Source: Megaustenia siamemsis
Lineage: Eukaryota > Mollusca > Gastropoda > Stylommatophora > Ariophantidae
Direction: 5' to 3'
NCBI GenBank assembly: GCA_032433765.1
Contig: JAVIAB010000159.1
Span: 53,520,972 to 53,584,971 of the forward strand
Length of the DNA stretch: 64,000 bases
Made by a program: the position numbers and the translations under genes. The notes beneath the pieces are model-generated. The model did not search any database, had not been told where the DNA came from, and worked only from the letters and a program-made list of their open reading frames with translations. The stretch's first letter is position 1; each line of letters starts with the position of its first letter. Shown here piece by piece: positions 54,099-64,000 of this stretch.

Positions 54099-54445
54099 GG
54101 ATTCAGTTACATGTCTTCAGATTATTTCTCTCTCCTCTGTGTTTTGTTAATTCCTGGATAAAGATATCAGTCCCACTTTTATATTTTTTCGTTCAGTCTA
54201 TTGGCATGACGTCAGGTCTACTAATTTGCCTATGCAGTGCTAGTCCATTGCTATAATAGCTCATTATCTTGTACATACTTTGCTGCGTCAAGTGCTATAC
54301 GTTGTCTGATCCAAAAGCGCAAGATCGGGCTCTCTTTCAGGTCCACACGTCCAATGAACCAACGCTAGGAAACCAGGCTCAATCGCTGGTTCATGTTTTA
54401 CTTGAGCACGTATCTTGCAAGTATGCTAGTTCCATATCTCTTCAG
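54099..54445. other. No feature recognised
   Basis: Unique-looking sequence leading into the 49-bp array. One TGACGTCA occurs at about 54208 already. Confidence 0.4.
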
Positions 54446-54449
54446 GCCA

Positions 54450-55318
54450 TTACTGTACTCCTACACTTCGCTAGATTGAAGTACATGACATCAGGCCATC
54501 TCTGTCCTCAAACACTTCGCTGCATTGAAGTACATGACGTCAGGCCATCTCTGTCCTCAAACACTTCGCTGGATTGAAGTACATGACGTCAGGACATCTC
54601 TGTCCTCAAACACTTCGCTGGATTGAAGTACATGACGTCAGGCCATCTCTGTCCTCCTACATTTCGCTGGATTAAAGTACATGACGACAGGCCATCTCTG
54701 TACTCCTACACTTCGCTGGATTGAGGTACATGACGTCAGACCATCTCTGTACTCCTACACTTCGCTGGATTGAAGTACATGACGTCAGACCATCTCTGTA
54801 CTCCTACACTTCGCTGGATTGAAGTACATGACGTCAGGCCATCTCTGTCCTCCTACACTTCGCTGGATTAAAGTACATGACGTCAGACCATCTCTGTACT
54901 CCTACACTTCGCTGGATTGAAGTACATGACGTCAGGCTATCTCTGTCCTCCTACACTTCGCTGGATTGAAGTACATGACGTCAGGCCATCTCTGTCCTCC
55001 TACACTTCGCTGGATTGAAGTACATGACGTCAGGCCATCTCTGTACTCCTACACTTCGCTGGATTGAAGTACATGACGTCAGGCCATCTCTGTCCTCTAC
55101 ACTTCGCTGAATTGAAGTACATGACGTCAGGCCATCTCTGTCCTCTACACTTCACTGAATTGAAGTACATGACGTAAGGCCATCTCTGTCCTCTACACTT
55201 CACTGAATTGAAGTACATGACGTCACGCCATCTCTGTCCTCAAACACTTCGCTGGATTGAAGAACATGACGTCAGACCATCTCTGTCCTCCTACACTTCG
55301 CTGAATTGATGTACAAGA
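54450..55318 (+). repeat. 49-bp minisatellite with CRE-like palindrome, about 18 copies
   Basis: The unit is CACTTCGCTGGATTGAAGTA, CATGACGTCAGGCC, ATCTCTGTCCTCCTA. About fourteen units keep a perfect TGACGTCA, the cAMP-response-element octamer. Three 48-bp units occur near 55095-55195. Variants (GACGACA, GACATCA, GACGTAA) are rare. Confidence 0.95.
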
Positions 55319-55334
55319 CGATAAGATTTCATAA

Positions 55335-55425
55335 AAAATAGAATTACAGAAATTCATCAAACAGTTTCCGAGATAATTAATAAACTCTGTGGGTCACGAA
55401 TTTCTGAACGAACTATAGAGATATA
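55335..55425 (+). mobile_element. LINE family F RT fragment (90 bp)
   Basis: TCATCAAACAGTTTCCGAGA and AATTTCTGAACGAACTATA reproduce, in the opposite orientation, the segment at about 24910-25000. Truncated on both sides. Confidence 0.75.
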
Positions 55426-55802
55426 TCACTTGATGACACCAATGCTACAACATGAGAACCGCTCACATACATGTCCTCGAATCACGCTCTCACAAGACAC
55501 GGCAACTGTTCGTGGTTGAAGTTGTCAATAATGTCACCGTCTACATTTAGATCGTGTAGACAAACTTGAAGTGAGGCACGTGACGTCGCATCATAAACAA
55601 GAGACTATTTACATTTGTTGACTGTAGCAGTTTGTGTCTGCAGGAGATAACTTGTACATTAAACTAACAATTTGTTGTTGATTGTTTCCCTTTGTATCCT
55701 CCTTCAAATATGTCGTTACGGGAGCAAATGTCACAATAAATGTTGATCACATAATGTCAATTATTATTTTTAAAACTAATTTCACTTGTTTTCACAGGTT
55801 GT
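55426..55802. other. No feature recognised
   Basis: No coding, RNA or repeat signature seen. Confidence 0.4.
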
Positions 55803-55813
55803 TTATATTATGA

Positions 55814-56146
55814 GGGGGCCTCGGTAGCCTAGTTGGGAAAACCACCCGACTGGACTACCGACGTTTGGACAACCCGTGTTCAATTCCCGCTGGGAGCAGT
55901 GTGAATTGTACTCGTGGTTGGAAAAAAAAAATACCCCCACGGTTGACCCAGCCGTTGGCAGAAATGGGTACCAAGGTATTATCCTGGGAAGGTGAGGAAT
56001 GTCGCTTCGCATCTGAGTATAGATGCTTGAGGCTACACTATACAGAAATATCCGAACATTTCTGGATAGGCGGCCGAGCACATATGGGTATATACTCGCG
56101 TGCTAAGACGCCGGTTCAAGTCTCGTACTTTACCTTTACCTTTACC
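55814..56146 (+). mobile_element. tRNA-derived SINE family 1, complete copy with 11-bp TSD
   Basis: Same head (TAGCCTAGTTGG; B box GTTCAATTCC), body and second B-box-like GGTTCAAGTCTCG as the copy at 5818-6139. The tail is (TTTACC)n. The perfect TSD TTATATTATGA lies at 55803-55813 and 56147-56157. High similarity to the first copy suggests recent activity of the family. Confidence 0.94.
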
Positions 56147-56344
56147 TTATATTATGACCTTAGACATATATTCTGGCAATGTCCTCTATGTGGCTGTGTA
56201 TAATATCACAATGCATATCAAATACGATAGATGATAACATTCAACTTTGTCTAACACAAATTGTTTTGCTTATTGTTAAATGTCCAATCAATTCTCAGAA
56301 CATATGACTGCTTATCTTTGCGTTATTGAGTTATTGAGTTATTT

Positions 56345-56742
56345 GCGGGTCATCATCATTCCACTCCGAACGTGTCCATAAGTGCTCAGATCCCCTCCTC
56401 AGCAAGTCTTGAAGGGTCCAGCGACTGACGACTCCAGTTTTGTGTTTGTTGATAAGTCTTCTTACACGCTCACTAAGTTTCTCGTTTCTGGCTGTGCCCA
56501 TCTTAAACTCCCATCTCTTTCATCCGATGGAGTGACGTGGACTCATGAATGTCGAAGTCCTGTGTCCTTCCCACATCTCGGAGGACATTTATGATACCCC
56601 CCTCCCATTATCCATTGGTTGACCGTCTTCAACGACAGCACAGCTAGCCACCCTGTCCGCTCTTTCATTCTCCCATCCTCCCGCATGTCCAGGGACGTAG
56701 ACAAAAGTGACCTTGCGTAGTGTATCATTGTCACGGATACAT
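56345..56742 (-). mobile_element. LINE family I C-terminal fragment
   Basis: Reverse reading: YVPGHAGG, ENERAD, SCAVVEDGQPMD, SEMWEGHRTSTF, MGTARNEKLSERVRRLINKH and VVSRWTLQDLLRRGSEHLW. This is the RNase H and tail region of family I as at 16270-16625. Confidence 0.82.
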
Positions 56743-56744
56743 GT

Positions 56745-57475
56745 TGTTTAATATTATATCCTAAGAACTGGAAACCAAGTGGGAATGTTTCAACAAATAA
56801 AACAGGGTGTTAGACAAGGTTGTGTGTTTTCACCAGATTTGTTTAATATTTATAGTGAGATTATTTTAAGATCCATAAGGGGCATGCCTGGAATAATTAT
56901 TGGAGGTCATAATATAAATAATTTAAGGTATGCTGATAATACAGTCTTAATCGCTAAGAGTGAAAATGCGTACAAGAAATGTCAGACACTATAGTGAAAA
57001 AAGCAAAAATAAAGGACTCAGCCTTAATAGCAAAAAGACAGAAGTAATGGTAACAACAAAGAGAAAGACGTCACCTCAGTGCAAAATAAAGACAAATGGA
57101 ACAATACTAAAACAGGTAAATGAGTTTAAATATTTGGGAACTTTGTTAACCTCTGACGGAAGATGTACAACAGAGGTGAGATGCAGAATGGCTCAGGCAA
57201 AAGCAGCTTTACAAAAAAAAAAAGAGGAAAATACTATGCAATCCATTATTGACAATGGAAACAAGGAAAAGAGTTCTTATATGCTATATAGAGCCAGTCT
57301 TAACATATGGATGTGAATCATGGACAATAGGACTACAGACAAGTTAATCACTGGAGTCTGTAGAAATGTGATTTTACAGAAGAATATTGAGAATATCATT
57401 GGACAGCTAAGTAGAGTAATGAAAACGTTCAGAAAGAGACAAAAGGAAAAAGAGAGCTAATTTCCAATATTCGTC
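56745..57475 (+). mobile_element. LINE family C, RT motif B to C-terminal start
   Basis: [36 protein letters not shown] (YADD changed to YADN), FKYLGTLLTSDGRCTTEV, then ASLNIWM, stop, and after a frameshift TYGCESWTIGLQ and VEM, stop, FYRRILRIS. It ends at 57475 where a reverse-strand LINE D begins. The longest family C copy here. Confidence 0.82.
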
Positions 57476-57897
57476 TTCTTCTAACTTTCAGCTCCATGTG
57501 GAACATAGGTCTTCAACAAACACTTTCCAAGTCGTTCTGTTTTTTGTCATTCTTTTAAGATCATTCCATGTCTTCCCCATCATCTTCATCTCTGCTTCTA
57601 TCTGTATTATCAAATTCTTTCGTCTTCCACCTTTGTCTTTTCCCTTGTGGATTCCAAAAAGGGCCTGTTGTGTAATACTCTCAGTTGGCTTCCACAGTGT
57701 GTGTCCTATCCAGCGCCATCGTCTTCGATGTATCTCTTTATCCACTGGTATTTGACCGGTACATTTTGATAATTCTATGTTAGTGATTTTGTCCTGTCAT
57801 TTCCATCCTTTTATTCTGCGTAAGCATCCATTAATGAAAGTCTGTACCTTCGTGATTGTCAATGTTGTTGTTCTTTTCACAGGCATCTAATAAGACT
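57476..57897 (-). mobile_element. LINE family D 3' part (reverse), continued at 58478
   Basis: Reverse reading: FINGCLRRI, DKITNIEL, VDKEIHRRRWRWIGHTLWKP then TESITQQALF, and IEAEMKMMGKTWNDLKRM, VEDLCSTWS, and a GAAGAAGAC tail at the left edge. The element is split by LINE B at 57898-58479. Confidence 0.88.
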
Positions 57898-58479
57898 ACG
57901 TTTCAAATACTTGGGCACAATAATATCAGATGGGAGATGCACCACAGAAATAAAAAACAGAATAGCTCAGGCCAAAATAGCATTTCAGAAAATGAAAAAT
58001 ATCTTATGCAACAAATCTATGTCAATAAAAATGAGAAATATAGTTCATCGATGCTATATAGAACCAATTCTGACCTATGGAAGCGAATCATGGACAATAG
58101 ACAAACAAATGAAAAGACGATTAGAGGCCACAGAGATGGGATTTCTCATAAGAATGTTGAAAGTTCCCTGGACAGCTAAAAAGACCAATGAGGAAATTCT
58201 CAAAGAGGTCAACACAAAAAGGGAGCTCTTAAAAAACATCAGAAAGAAGCAATCAACATTTTTCGGCACATCATGACAAGAGGAAAGTTGGAATACTTGG
58301 TTACAACTGGCAAAATAAAAGGAAAGAGAGATCGCGGACGACAAAGAGAGAAAATATTAGATAGCTTGGTGTCATGGCATGGAAAACAGTCAACAACACA
58401 ACTGATAGGATGCACTGTAGATAGAAGATTGTGGAGGGACATGATCGCCTACGCCAACCGGTATGGCACGTGATTATGA
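57898..58479 (+). mobile_element. LINE family B 3' end nested in LINE D
   Basis: Forward: RFKYLG-like start, GTIISDGRCTTEIKNRIAQA, NILCNKSMSIKMRNIVHRCY, EPILTYGSESWTIDKQMKRR, MLKVPWTAKKTNEEILKEVN, a frameshift near 58272, GKLEYLVTTGKIKGKRDRGR and MIAYANRYGT, stop. Host LINE D resumes after it. TAATAAGACT (57888-57897) and TAATATGACT (58479-58488) fit a TSD with one difference. Confidence 0.87.
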
Positions 58480-59045
58480 TAATATGACTGACTTAACATT
58501 GGAGTTGACAATTTTTATTTTTGTATTTAACCTAATTTCTTTGGACTTCCATGTGTTTCCCATTGCAAAAGAAGCTCCTCTTGCTTTTGATATCCTTATT
58601 TTGGTATTATTTTCTGTTCCTCCCTCTATATCTATATTACTTCCCAGATGTATGTAAGATTGTACGTCTTATAGAGGTCTTTCTCCTAATTTTATTTGGT
58701 TATTGCCAACTGCATTAATCCTCATAATATTGGTCTTATCTCTAATAATATTCAGTCCAAGCAGTTGTGATATGTCATAAAATATGCTCATTTTATCCTG
58801 CATCTGTTGATGGCTGTATGATGGATGTGTGAGCTATGTCACCAGCAAAGTCTAACTCATGAAGTTGCTTGGTCAGTGACCACTGGATTCCATTTCTGTT
58901 GTTTTGAGCTATTTTCATAATCCAATCTACGGCCAGTAGAAAGAGAAATTGAGACAGAAGGTATCCTTGCCTTACTCCTGTTGTAATTTCAAATGCTTCT
59001 GTAATCTGCACTTCATGCACCACACTACATCATTTTTTATTATTT
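58478..59045 (-). mobile_element. LINE family D middle part (reverse)
   Basis: Reverse reading: TGVRQGYLLSQFLFLLAVDW, HQQMQDKMS, LGLNII-DKTNIMRINAVGN, GTENNTKIRISKASGAF, FNSNVKSV-like end. In the frame 59023-58793 the RT motif C reads FAGDIAH instead of FADDIAL. Together with 57476-57897 it forms one split copy. Confidence 0.85.
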
Positions 59046-59061
59046 ATCTATAATTCTTAAA

Positions 59062-59378
59062 TCTTAAGTAGAGCCAGTCTTAACATATGGATGTGAATCA
59101 TGGACAATAGGACAACAGACAAGAAAATCACTGGAGTCTGTAGAAATGTGGTTTTACAGAAGAATGTTGAGAATATCATGGACAACTAAGAAGAGTAATG
59201 AAAACATCCTGAAAGAGGCCAAAGCAAAAAGAGAGCTAATTTCCAATATTAGAAAGAAACAATCACCATTTTTTAGCCATGCAATAAGAAGTAAACAGCT
59301 GGAATATATTGTAACAACTGGGAAAATTGAGGGACGAAGAGATAGTGGGAAGCAAAGAGAAAAGACACCAGACAGTTT
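59062..59378 (+). mobile_element. LINE family C fragment, left arm of a palindrome
   Basis: Forward: ASLNIWM-equivalent start, TYGCESWTIGQQTRKSLESV, EMWFYRRMLRISWTTKKSNE, ELISNIRKKQSPFFSHAIRS and QLEYIVTTGKIEGRRDSGKQ. It switches to reverse-strand family C sequence near 59378. Confidence 0.87.
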
Positions 59379-59640
59379 TTACAATACATTCCATCTGTTC
59401 TCTTCTCATTACATGGCCACAACATAATGATTGTTTCTTCCTAATGTTGGAAATTAGCTCTCTTTTTGCTTTGGCCTCTTTCAGAACGGTTTCATTACTC
59501 ATCTTAACTGTTCATGGTATTCTCAACATTCTTCTGTAAAACCACATTTCTACAGCATCCAGTGATTTTCTTGTCTGTTGTCCGATTTTCCATGATTCAC
59601 ATCCATATGTTAAGACTGACTCTACATACAGTTTAAAAAC
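59379..59640 (-). mobile_element. LINE family C fragment, right arm of a palindrome
   Basis: Reverse: TYGCESWKIGQQTRKSLDAV, EMWFYRRMLRIP, SNETVLKEAKAKRELISNIR then KKQSLCCGHVMRREQMECIV. It is about 90 percent identical by eye to the left arm. Confidence 0.87.
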
Positions 59641-60770
59641 AGTCCAATATATGAAGAGATAATTGGGTGTTCCATTCATTGTGTACACACAGCACCCCCC
59701 CCCCCCAAATATATATGAAAGGATAACTGGGTGTTTCACTCATTATGTACACACATTCGCCAATCTATAGCCACACATTGCCAGACACTTACTAATCTAT
59801 TCACATTTCGCGGTGAGTTTCACTCGTTTTGGACACACATGACTCTTGTCCTTATCCTATATTGCAACAAGCTATGGACTCATAGAAATACGGGGAAACA
59901 TTCGGCGGGAATTTGACACTGTCTCTCGTGGTGTTGATGAATCCTGAACGTAAGAAAGCGAAATTATTTACGAAACACATTGATGCAATAAGGACAGACC
60001 ACAATCAAATCAACATGCATCTCATACACCACAACGGGACTTCCGTTTCTAAGATGGCGGATCTAGTCCACGTTCTCTTGATCGCTGCAGAAAGTGCATT
60101 CGATGTCTGATTAGTTTCGGTTCTAATGTGCACTCCAATGCGTTGAAATCAAGATAATGATCTACTTATTACATCTGCGCCGATATAACAATGTCGTGCG
60201 CCGGCGATATTCCATTTTCGACAAATCAAGTGTTGTGAATGCGACCTTCCATCGTCTAGGCTTGTTCTGCGCTTTACGTCACATTGGTGCTGTTCATGAG
60301 CGTTGATGGATTTGCTTGATGCAAGTTATTTATATGTTCTCATTAATGTGAACTGCTTCGTCAGCCGCAGTTTTATCTCTTTAGGGAATATGCACCGTGT
60401 TCTGTTCGTCGTAGGCTGCATTCAACAGAGTAATCAAGAATCTAAAGGGCGCGTCATTACTGTGCTTACATTGTTATGTGTGCTACGTCATCGTAAATCC
60501 CTAGACCGGCCGTACGCTAATCTTACGGTCTGTTGTTTGATGTGTGACGGGGATAATCTGACGACTAACTGTGTGTTTATATGTTCGAAATTGGAGTCAA
60601 CAACGTTGGCTTAACAGCATCAAGCTCTATACATTTTTAAAGAAATATGACGATCATCACTTTCGGGTGGACGTGAACTTCTGGTATATGGTGGATAGGC
60701 GGCAGGAACCATTGTATGCTATGCATGAAAAGTGTTCCTTGTTGCAGTTTCCTCATATTCCAAGTCCATG
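59641..60770. other. No gene recognised; C13 run and a ~65-bp duplication
   Basis: A C-run lies at 59694-59706. The block GATAATTGGGTGTT-CATTCATTGTGTACACAC is present twice (near 59658 and 59722). Open frames at 59731-60110 and 60303-60614 show no recognisable motifs. Confidence 0.4.
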
Positions 60771-61090
60771 GGGGACTGATTAGTCTCGAGGCAAGACGCC
60801 GGCCTCGGTACAGAGAGGTTGTGGGTTCAAATCTCGGCTACACCGGCTGGGATTTTTATTTATGATTTCTCTCTGCGACAACCACCCCTGGTCTCAGCAG
60901 CGAGGCCCGGCTTGAAACGCCAGTTACTCATCGATGGAAAAAAAAAAACATGAGTACCTCCGAAGTCGGAGCTATCTGCCTGTGCGGCGAGGGACCCCTG
61001 TGCACGCGACTGCCAGGGAGAAATGGATTAACACGCAAAACTCAGTTCCTAGTCTCTAGGGACTTCGTCAGAGTTGAAAGCTGGCGAAAG
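60771..61090 (+). mobile_element. tRNA-derived SINE family 4, forward copy
   Basis: The head has GATTAGTCTCGAGGC and B box GGTTCAAATCTC near 60825. The body has GGTCTCAGCAGCGAGGCCCG, an A11 run near 60940, CCTAGTCTCTAGGGACTTCG and AGCTGGCGAAAGC, followed by a (CAA)n-like tail GCAACAACAACAATA. Matches 53152-53476 in reverse. TSD not identified. Confidence 0.8.
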
Positions 61091-61139
61091 CAGCAACAAC
61101 AACAATATACCACAACGAGGACAGGCGGACCTTTGTCTG

Positions 61140-61600
61140 AGTGAGATATGGAGAAGTAGTGAAATGAAATGGATGTATGGAATATGGGGTAGAGGTAATG
61201 AGTAGGAAAAAGGGTTGACGAGTGAGGGATGGATAAATTAATAGAGTGAGATAAAGAGTTGTAATAAATAAGACGTGAGGGTAATGATTGGGGAGGGAGG
61301 AGTGTTGGCAAGAGAGTAAAATAAATGGAGAGAGAAAAAGAGTTGTAAGAAATATGAGGCGAGTGTAATAAGGAGGGAGGAGTATTGATAAGGGAGAAAA
61401 ATAAATGGAGAGAGGCAAAGAGTTGTAAGAAATATGAGGCGAATGTAATGAGCGAGGAGGAGGGGAAAGTTTCAGGGACATGGTAGAGTTTATGAGTGAA
61501 TGTATCCATAATGAGCGAGAAAAGCAAAGTAAGAGAGGTATAATGTAAGACAAACTTTTACAGATGGGAGAGTGTGAGAGGACGTTCATAGAGGGGGGAA
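61140..61600 (+). repeat. Purine-rich imperfect repeats
   Basis: Diverged units of about 70-90 bp around AAATGGAGAGAG, AAAGAGTTGTAAGAAATATG and GAGGGAGGAGTATTG. The plus strand is strongly G+A biased. Reverse-strand open frames (SLYF/LLP-rich) reflect this bias. Confidence 0.75.
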
Positions 61601-61621
61601 AAGGTAACAGAAATAAAACGT

Positions 61622-61623
<2 letters not shown>

Positions 61624-61663
<40 letters not shown>
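61624..61663 (+). repeat. (GA)n microsatellite
   Basis: About twenty uninterrupted GA dinucleotides. Confidence 0.98.
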
Positions 61664-61665
<2 letters not shown>

Positions 61666-61689
61666 ATGATGTGAGTGAAAGTAAATAAT

Positions 61690-62205
61690 TAAAAGAGATG
61701 CAGAATACACGGAAGTGGTAGAGAACTAATAGATGAAGAGAGATGCAGAATATAAGGAAGTGGTAGAGAAGTAAAGAGATAAAGAGAGATGCAGAATACA
61801 AGGAAGCGGTAGAGAAGTAAAGAGATAAAGAGAGGTGCAGAATACACGGAAGTGGTAGAGAAGTAAAGAGATGAAGAGAGATGCAGAATACACGGAAGTG
61901 GTAGAGAAGTAAAGAGATGAAGAGAGATGCAGAATACAAGGAAATGGTAGAGAAGTAAAGCGATGAAGAGAGATGCAGAATACACGGAAGTGGTAGAGAA
62001 GTAAAGAGATGAAGAGAGATGCAGAATACACGGAAGTGGTAGAGAAGTAAAGAGATGAAGAGAGATGCAGAATACAAGGAAATGGTAGAGAAGTAAAGCG
62101 ATGAAGAGAGATGCAGAATACAAGGAAATGGTAGAGAAGTAAAGAGATGAAGAGAGATGCAGAATACAAGGAAGTGGTAGAGAAGTAAAGAGATAAAGAG
62201 AGATG
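61690..62205 (+). repeat. 46-bp purine-rich minisatellite, about 11 copies
   Basis: The unit is AGAGATGCAGAATACACGGA, AGTGGTAGAGAAGTAA, AGAGATGAAG. Variants (CAAGGAAATGG with AAAGCG) alternate in blocks. Because 46 is not a multiple of three, all three reverse frames read similar peptides in turn; there is no coding selection. Confidence 0.95.
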
Positions 62206-62308
62206 ACTAACGATATAAGAAAATCTTCCTTAGCTGCCGGGAAAATATTCCTGATGTCAAACAAGAGAAGCGTCCTGACAACGTTTAACAACTTGAGTAC
62301 ATTATCTC

Positions 62309-62412
62309 CGTACGGGTTCGATCCTGCTTTGGTCCATATATTGTTCTTTGTTTTTTCATTTTCTGTTGTTGATTATTTGTCATTTTTTTCCGAGTACTGT
62401 AAACATACCTCT
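62309..62412 (+). mobile_element. SINE family 2, copy 2 (5'-truncated)
   Basis: TACGGGTTCGATCCTGCTTT (B box GGTTCGATCC), then GGTCCATATATTGTTCTTTG and TTTTTTTCCGAGTACT match 11336-11440. The sequence before the B box differs, so the head is truncated. Confidence 0.65.
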
Positions 62413-63646
62413 TCCCCTGAATTGATTCGCGGATTATCGCATCGGAAGTTTCTCTCTATAACAGTATTAATTTATTATTATTTGTCTCTAGTACATTATC
62501 TCCCCTCGATTCTAATAAAACATTGGCTTTCTTTGAACTAAACCTCCGTGACGTCATCAATCAAAAACTTAATGTTATATCCCTAATGTCAACCTCTGCA
62601 TTGTGTCAAGTCAACAAGTGGAAGTGATGAATTGTTTATGTGTTAGTTCATTCATTCCGTTGTATACGAGATCGTTGTGTCGTCCAACTTGCAGTCGATA
62701 TAAAAGAGATACGTTTATTGAATATTGTCACATAAGTTATGAAGAAACACTACGTTCCGCTCGGCACAGCAACTAGATAATAAACACTTGTTAAATCGGC
62801 CATACTTTAACGATTCAGGGCTGTTATCTAGAACGTCAGTCACTGGAACGAGCTTTCACGTTAACTGTTATCAAAACGGTATCACTTGATAGGAGAATGA
62901 CATTAAGTATTCAGAAATGGTTGAAGCATTACTTCGCTAGTGTTGTGTCATCAGTAGCAAACAATTCAGTTTTCATAACACGATAAAACAGACCAGCCTT
63001 CTCGTCCTATTATTGCTGTTTTATTGTAGGTCCGTTACACTTCACGAGGAGCTCAAGGTGTTAATAAATTATAAATCGGTTTGACAAATGTCGCAGGCAT
63101 AGAACACATTTAATAATACCTCACTTTAAGTAATTGAATCATCGACCGATGCGATGAACTTGTGGAAGTGTATTTCATGAACAAAAGTGTTTATCCTCGT
63201 ATAATAAAAGTACAAAGGGTTGTAATGTCGAGCTGTATGAAATGTCGACATCATAAATGCGTCAAACTATAGCTCGTTTCAAATCACTTGCCCAACTTCA
63301 AAACGCTATTGCTCAGAAACCGTTTGTTAAATACTGTTGAAATTTTCCAAATGTTATTAGAATGCAAAAGACCCTTTAAATGTATATTTAACAAATATCT
63401 TGCAGCTGCAGTTTTCTTAAAGCGGCGAATTTCTTTGATGTTTGTCAAAATTGTAAATTGTGAACCCCTAAATAATAGAAATTACCGTAGTTGCAAGTCT
63501 ATGATTAATTTTCACTAGGTAAAGGCGTGGCCGTAATGGGGAAATAACTGAATAAGGAAAAACACCAGGAGAATTATTGTCTTCTCAGTTCGAGGACGGA
63601 CGATAATATCAAGGTATACCTGTATGTCCAATTTTCATAGTTGTGT
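62413..63646. other. No feature recognised
   Basis: AT-rich, without tandem arrays. The open frame 63288-63518 (76 codons) has no motif I recognise. Confidence 0.4.
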
Positions 63647-63662
63647 GGTCCTGAAAAGGACC
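63647..63662 (-). terminator. Histone-mRNA-type 3' stem-loop
   Basis: On the reverse strand the sequence reads ACGGTCCTTTTCAGGACCAC: a perfect 6-bp stem GGTCCT/AGGACC with a TTTC loop and the AC-rich flanks of metazoan histone 3' stem-loops (consensus GGYYYTTYTNARRRCC). No histone coding sequence is seen next to it. The nearest upstream frame on that strand is the transposase at 63727. A clear purine-rich downstream element was not found. Confidence 0.55.
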
Positions 63663-63726
63663 GTTTGTTGAACTAATTTAAGGTAATATAGGGGCCAACA
63701 TTGTGGGGGCTATATACTTTCATTCT

Positions 63727-64000
63727 GAATCAGACGAGTCTAAAAGATTAATAACTGTTTGGGGTTGAATATTCCACAAGCCATCATTTTTCCAATATTC
63801 CTCTTCCTGTTTTAAGACGTGGTCTTCACATTTAACTCAATAATCTTTGTCTATATTTAATAAAGCGAGATTAGCAAGAGTCTTTACATCGCATATTTTG
63901 AATGTTGTATTTTCATCTGCCACTTGTCCTTTTAATTTTGCCCAGATTAGTTCTATTGGATTTAAATGAGCATGGTAAGGTGGCAGCCTCAAACTTATAT
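63727..64000 (-). pseudogene. Tc1/IS630-like transposase C-terminus, cut by window edge
   Basis: Reverse reading: LRLPPYHAHLNPIELIWAKL then KGQVADENTTFKICDVKTLA, a TGA-type break at DKDYX, VKCEDHVLKQEEEYW and VINLLDSSDSE, stop. It is homologous over its length to the C-terminus at 26360-26626 (LNPIELVWAKVKGQ to LLETSDSE). The catalytic Glu is present. The rest lies outside the window. Confidence 0.85.

Noticed and set aside
61664..62291. Three overlapping ~140-200 codon reverse frames
   Set aside because: All derive from the 46-bp purine-rich array, which rotates through the frames.

Overview
This is an AT-rich, repeat-dense piece of animal nuclear DNA. It has no prokaryotic operons, no ribosomal RNA and no convincing functional tRNA gene. 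The only host gene I recognise encodes a receptor with LDL-receptor class A modules, leucine-rich repeats and a rhodopsin-type seven-helix domain. That is the plan of GRL101 of the pond snail Lymnaea, so a gastropod mollusc (probably heterobranch) is the best guess. The dispersed RTE-like and RNase H-bearing LINEs, tRNA-derived SINEs and hAT elements fit this but do not prove it.

Host gene: a large terminal coding exon (44019-47839, +) has a clean splice acceptor and encodes a degenerate von Willebrand A-like segment, a C-type lectin-like domain, several LDLa modules, leucine-rich repeats and seven membrane helices. The exon starts in phase 1 and has no start codon of its own. About 23.4 kb upstream, 20537-20585 encodes a signal peptide behind a TATA box and ends at a GTAAGT donor in the matching phase. 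I propose these are exon 1 and the last exon of one receptor gene whose intron is packed with transposons.

Layout. 1-5.8 kb: LINE fragments, an inverted dispersed repeat, and a palindromic element with a 21-bp tandem core. 5.8-11.4 kb: a SINE, two non-autonomous hAT elements and a 5'-truncated LINE, most with perfect target-site duplications (TSDs). 11.6-17.3 kb: a 22-bp minisatellite and three diverged tandem copies of a host repeat broken by nested LINEs. 17.3-21.3 kb: mostly unique sequence with the proposed promoter and exon 1. 21.3-28.7 kb: LINEs, a SINE, a Tc1/IS630-like transposase pseudogene and a 45-bp minisatellite. 29-36 kb: a decayed Ty3/Gypsy retrotransposon ending in a long inverted repeat. 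37-43 kb: an intact 1076-codon LINE ORF and a Mutator-like transposase relic. 44-47.8 kb: the receptor exon. 48-64 kb: LINEs (some nested), long minisatellites and microsatellites, SINEs, and at the right edge a second IS630-like transposase fragment followed by a histone-type 3' stem-loop.

LINE names A-F and I, and SINE names 1-4, are local labels for this window only. A, B and C are RTE-like with short (GAT)n-like tails. D has a GAAGAA-type tail. E is the intact endonuclease-RT family. F is a separate LINE. I carries an RNase H domain. All identifications come from reading motifs by eye; no database search was possible.
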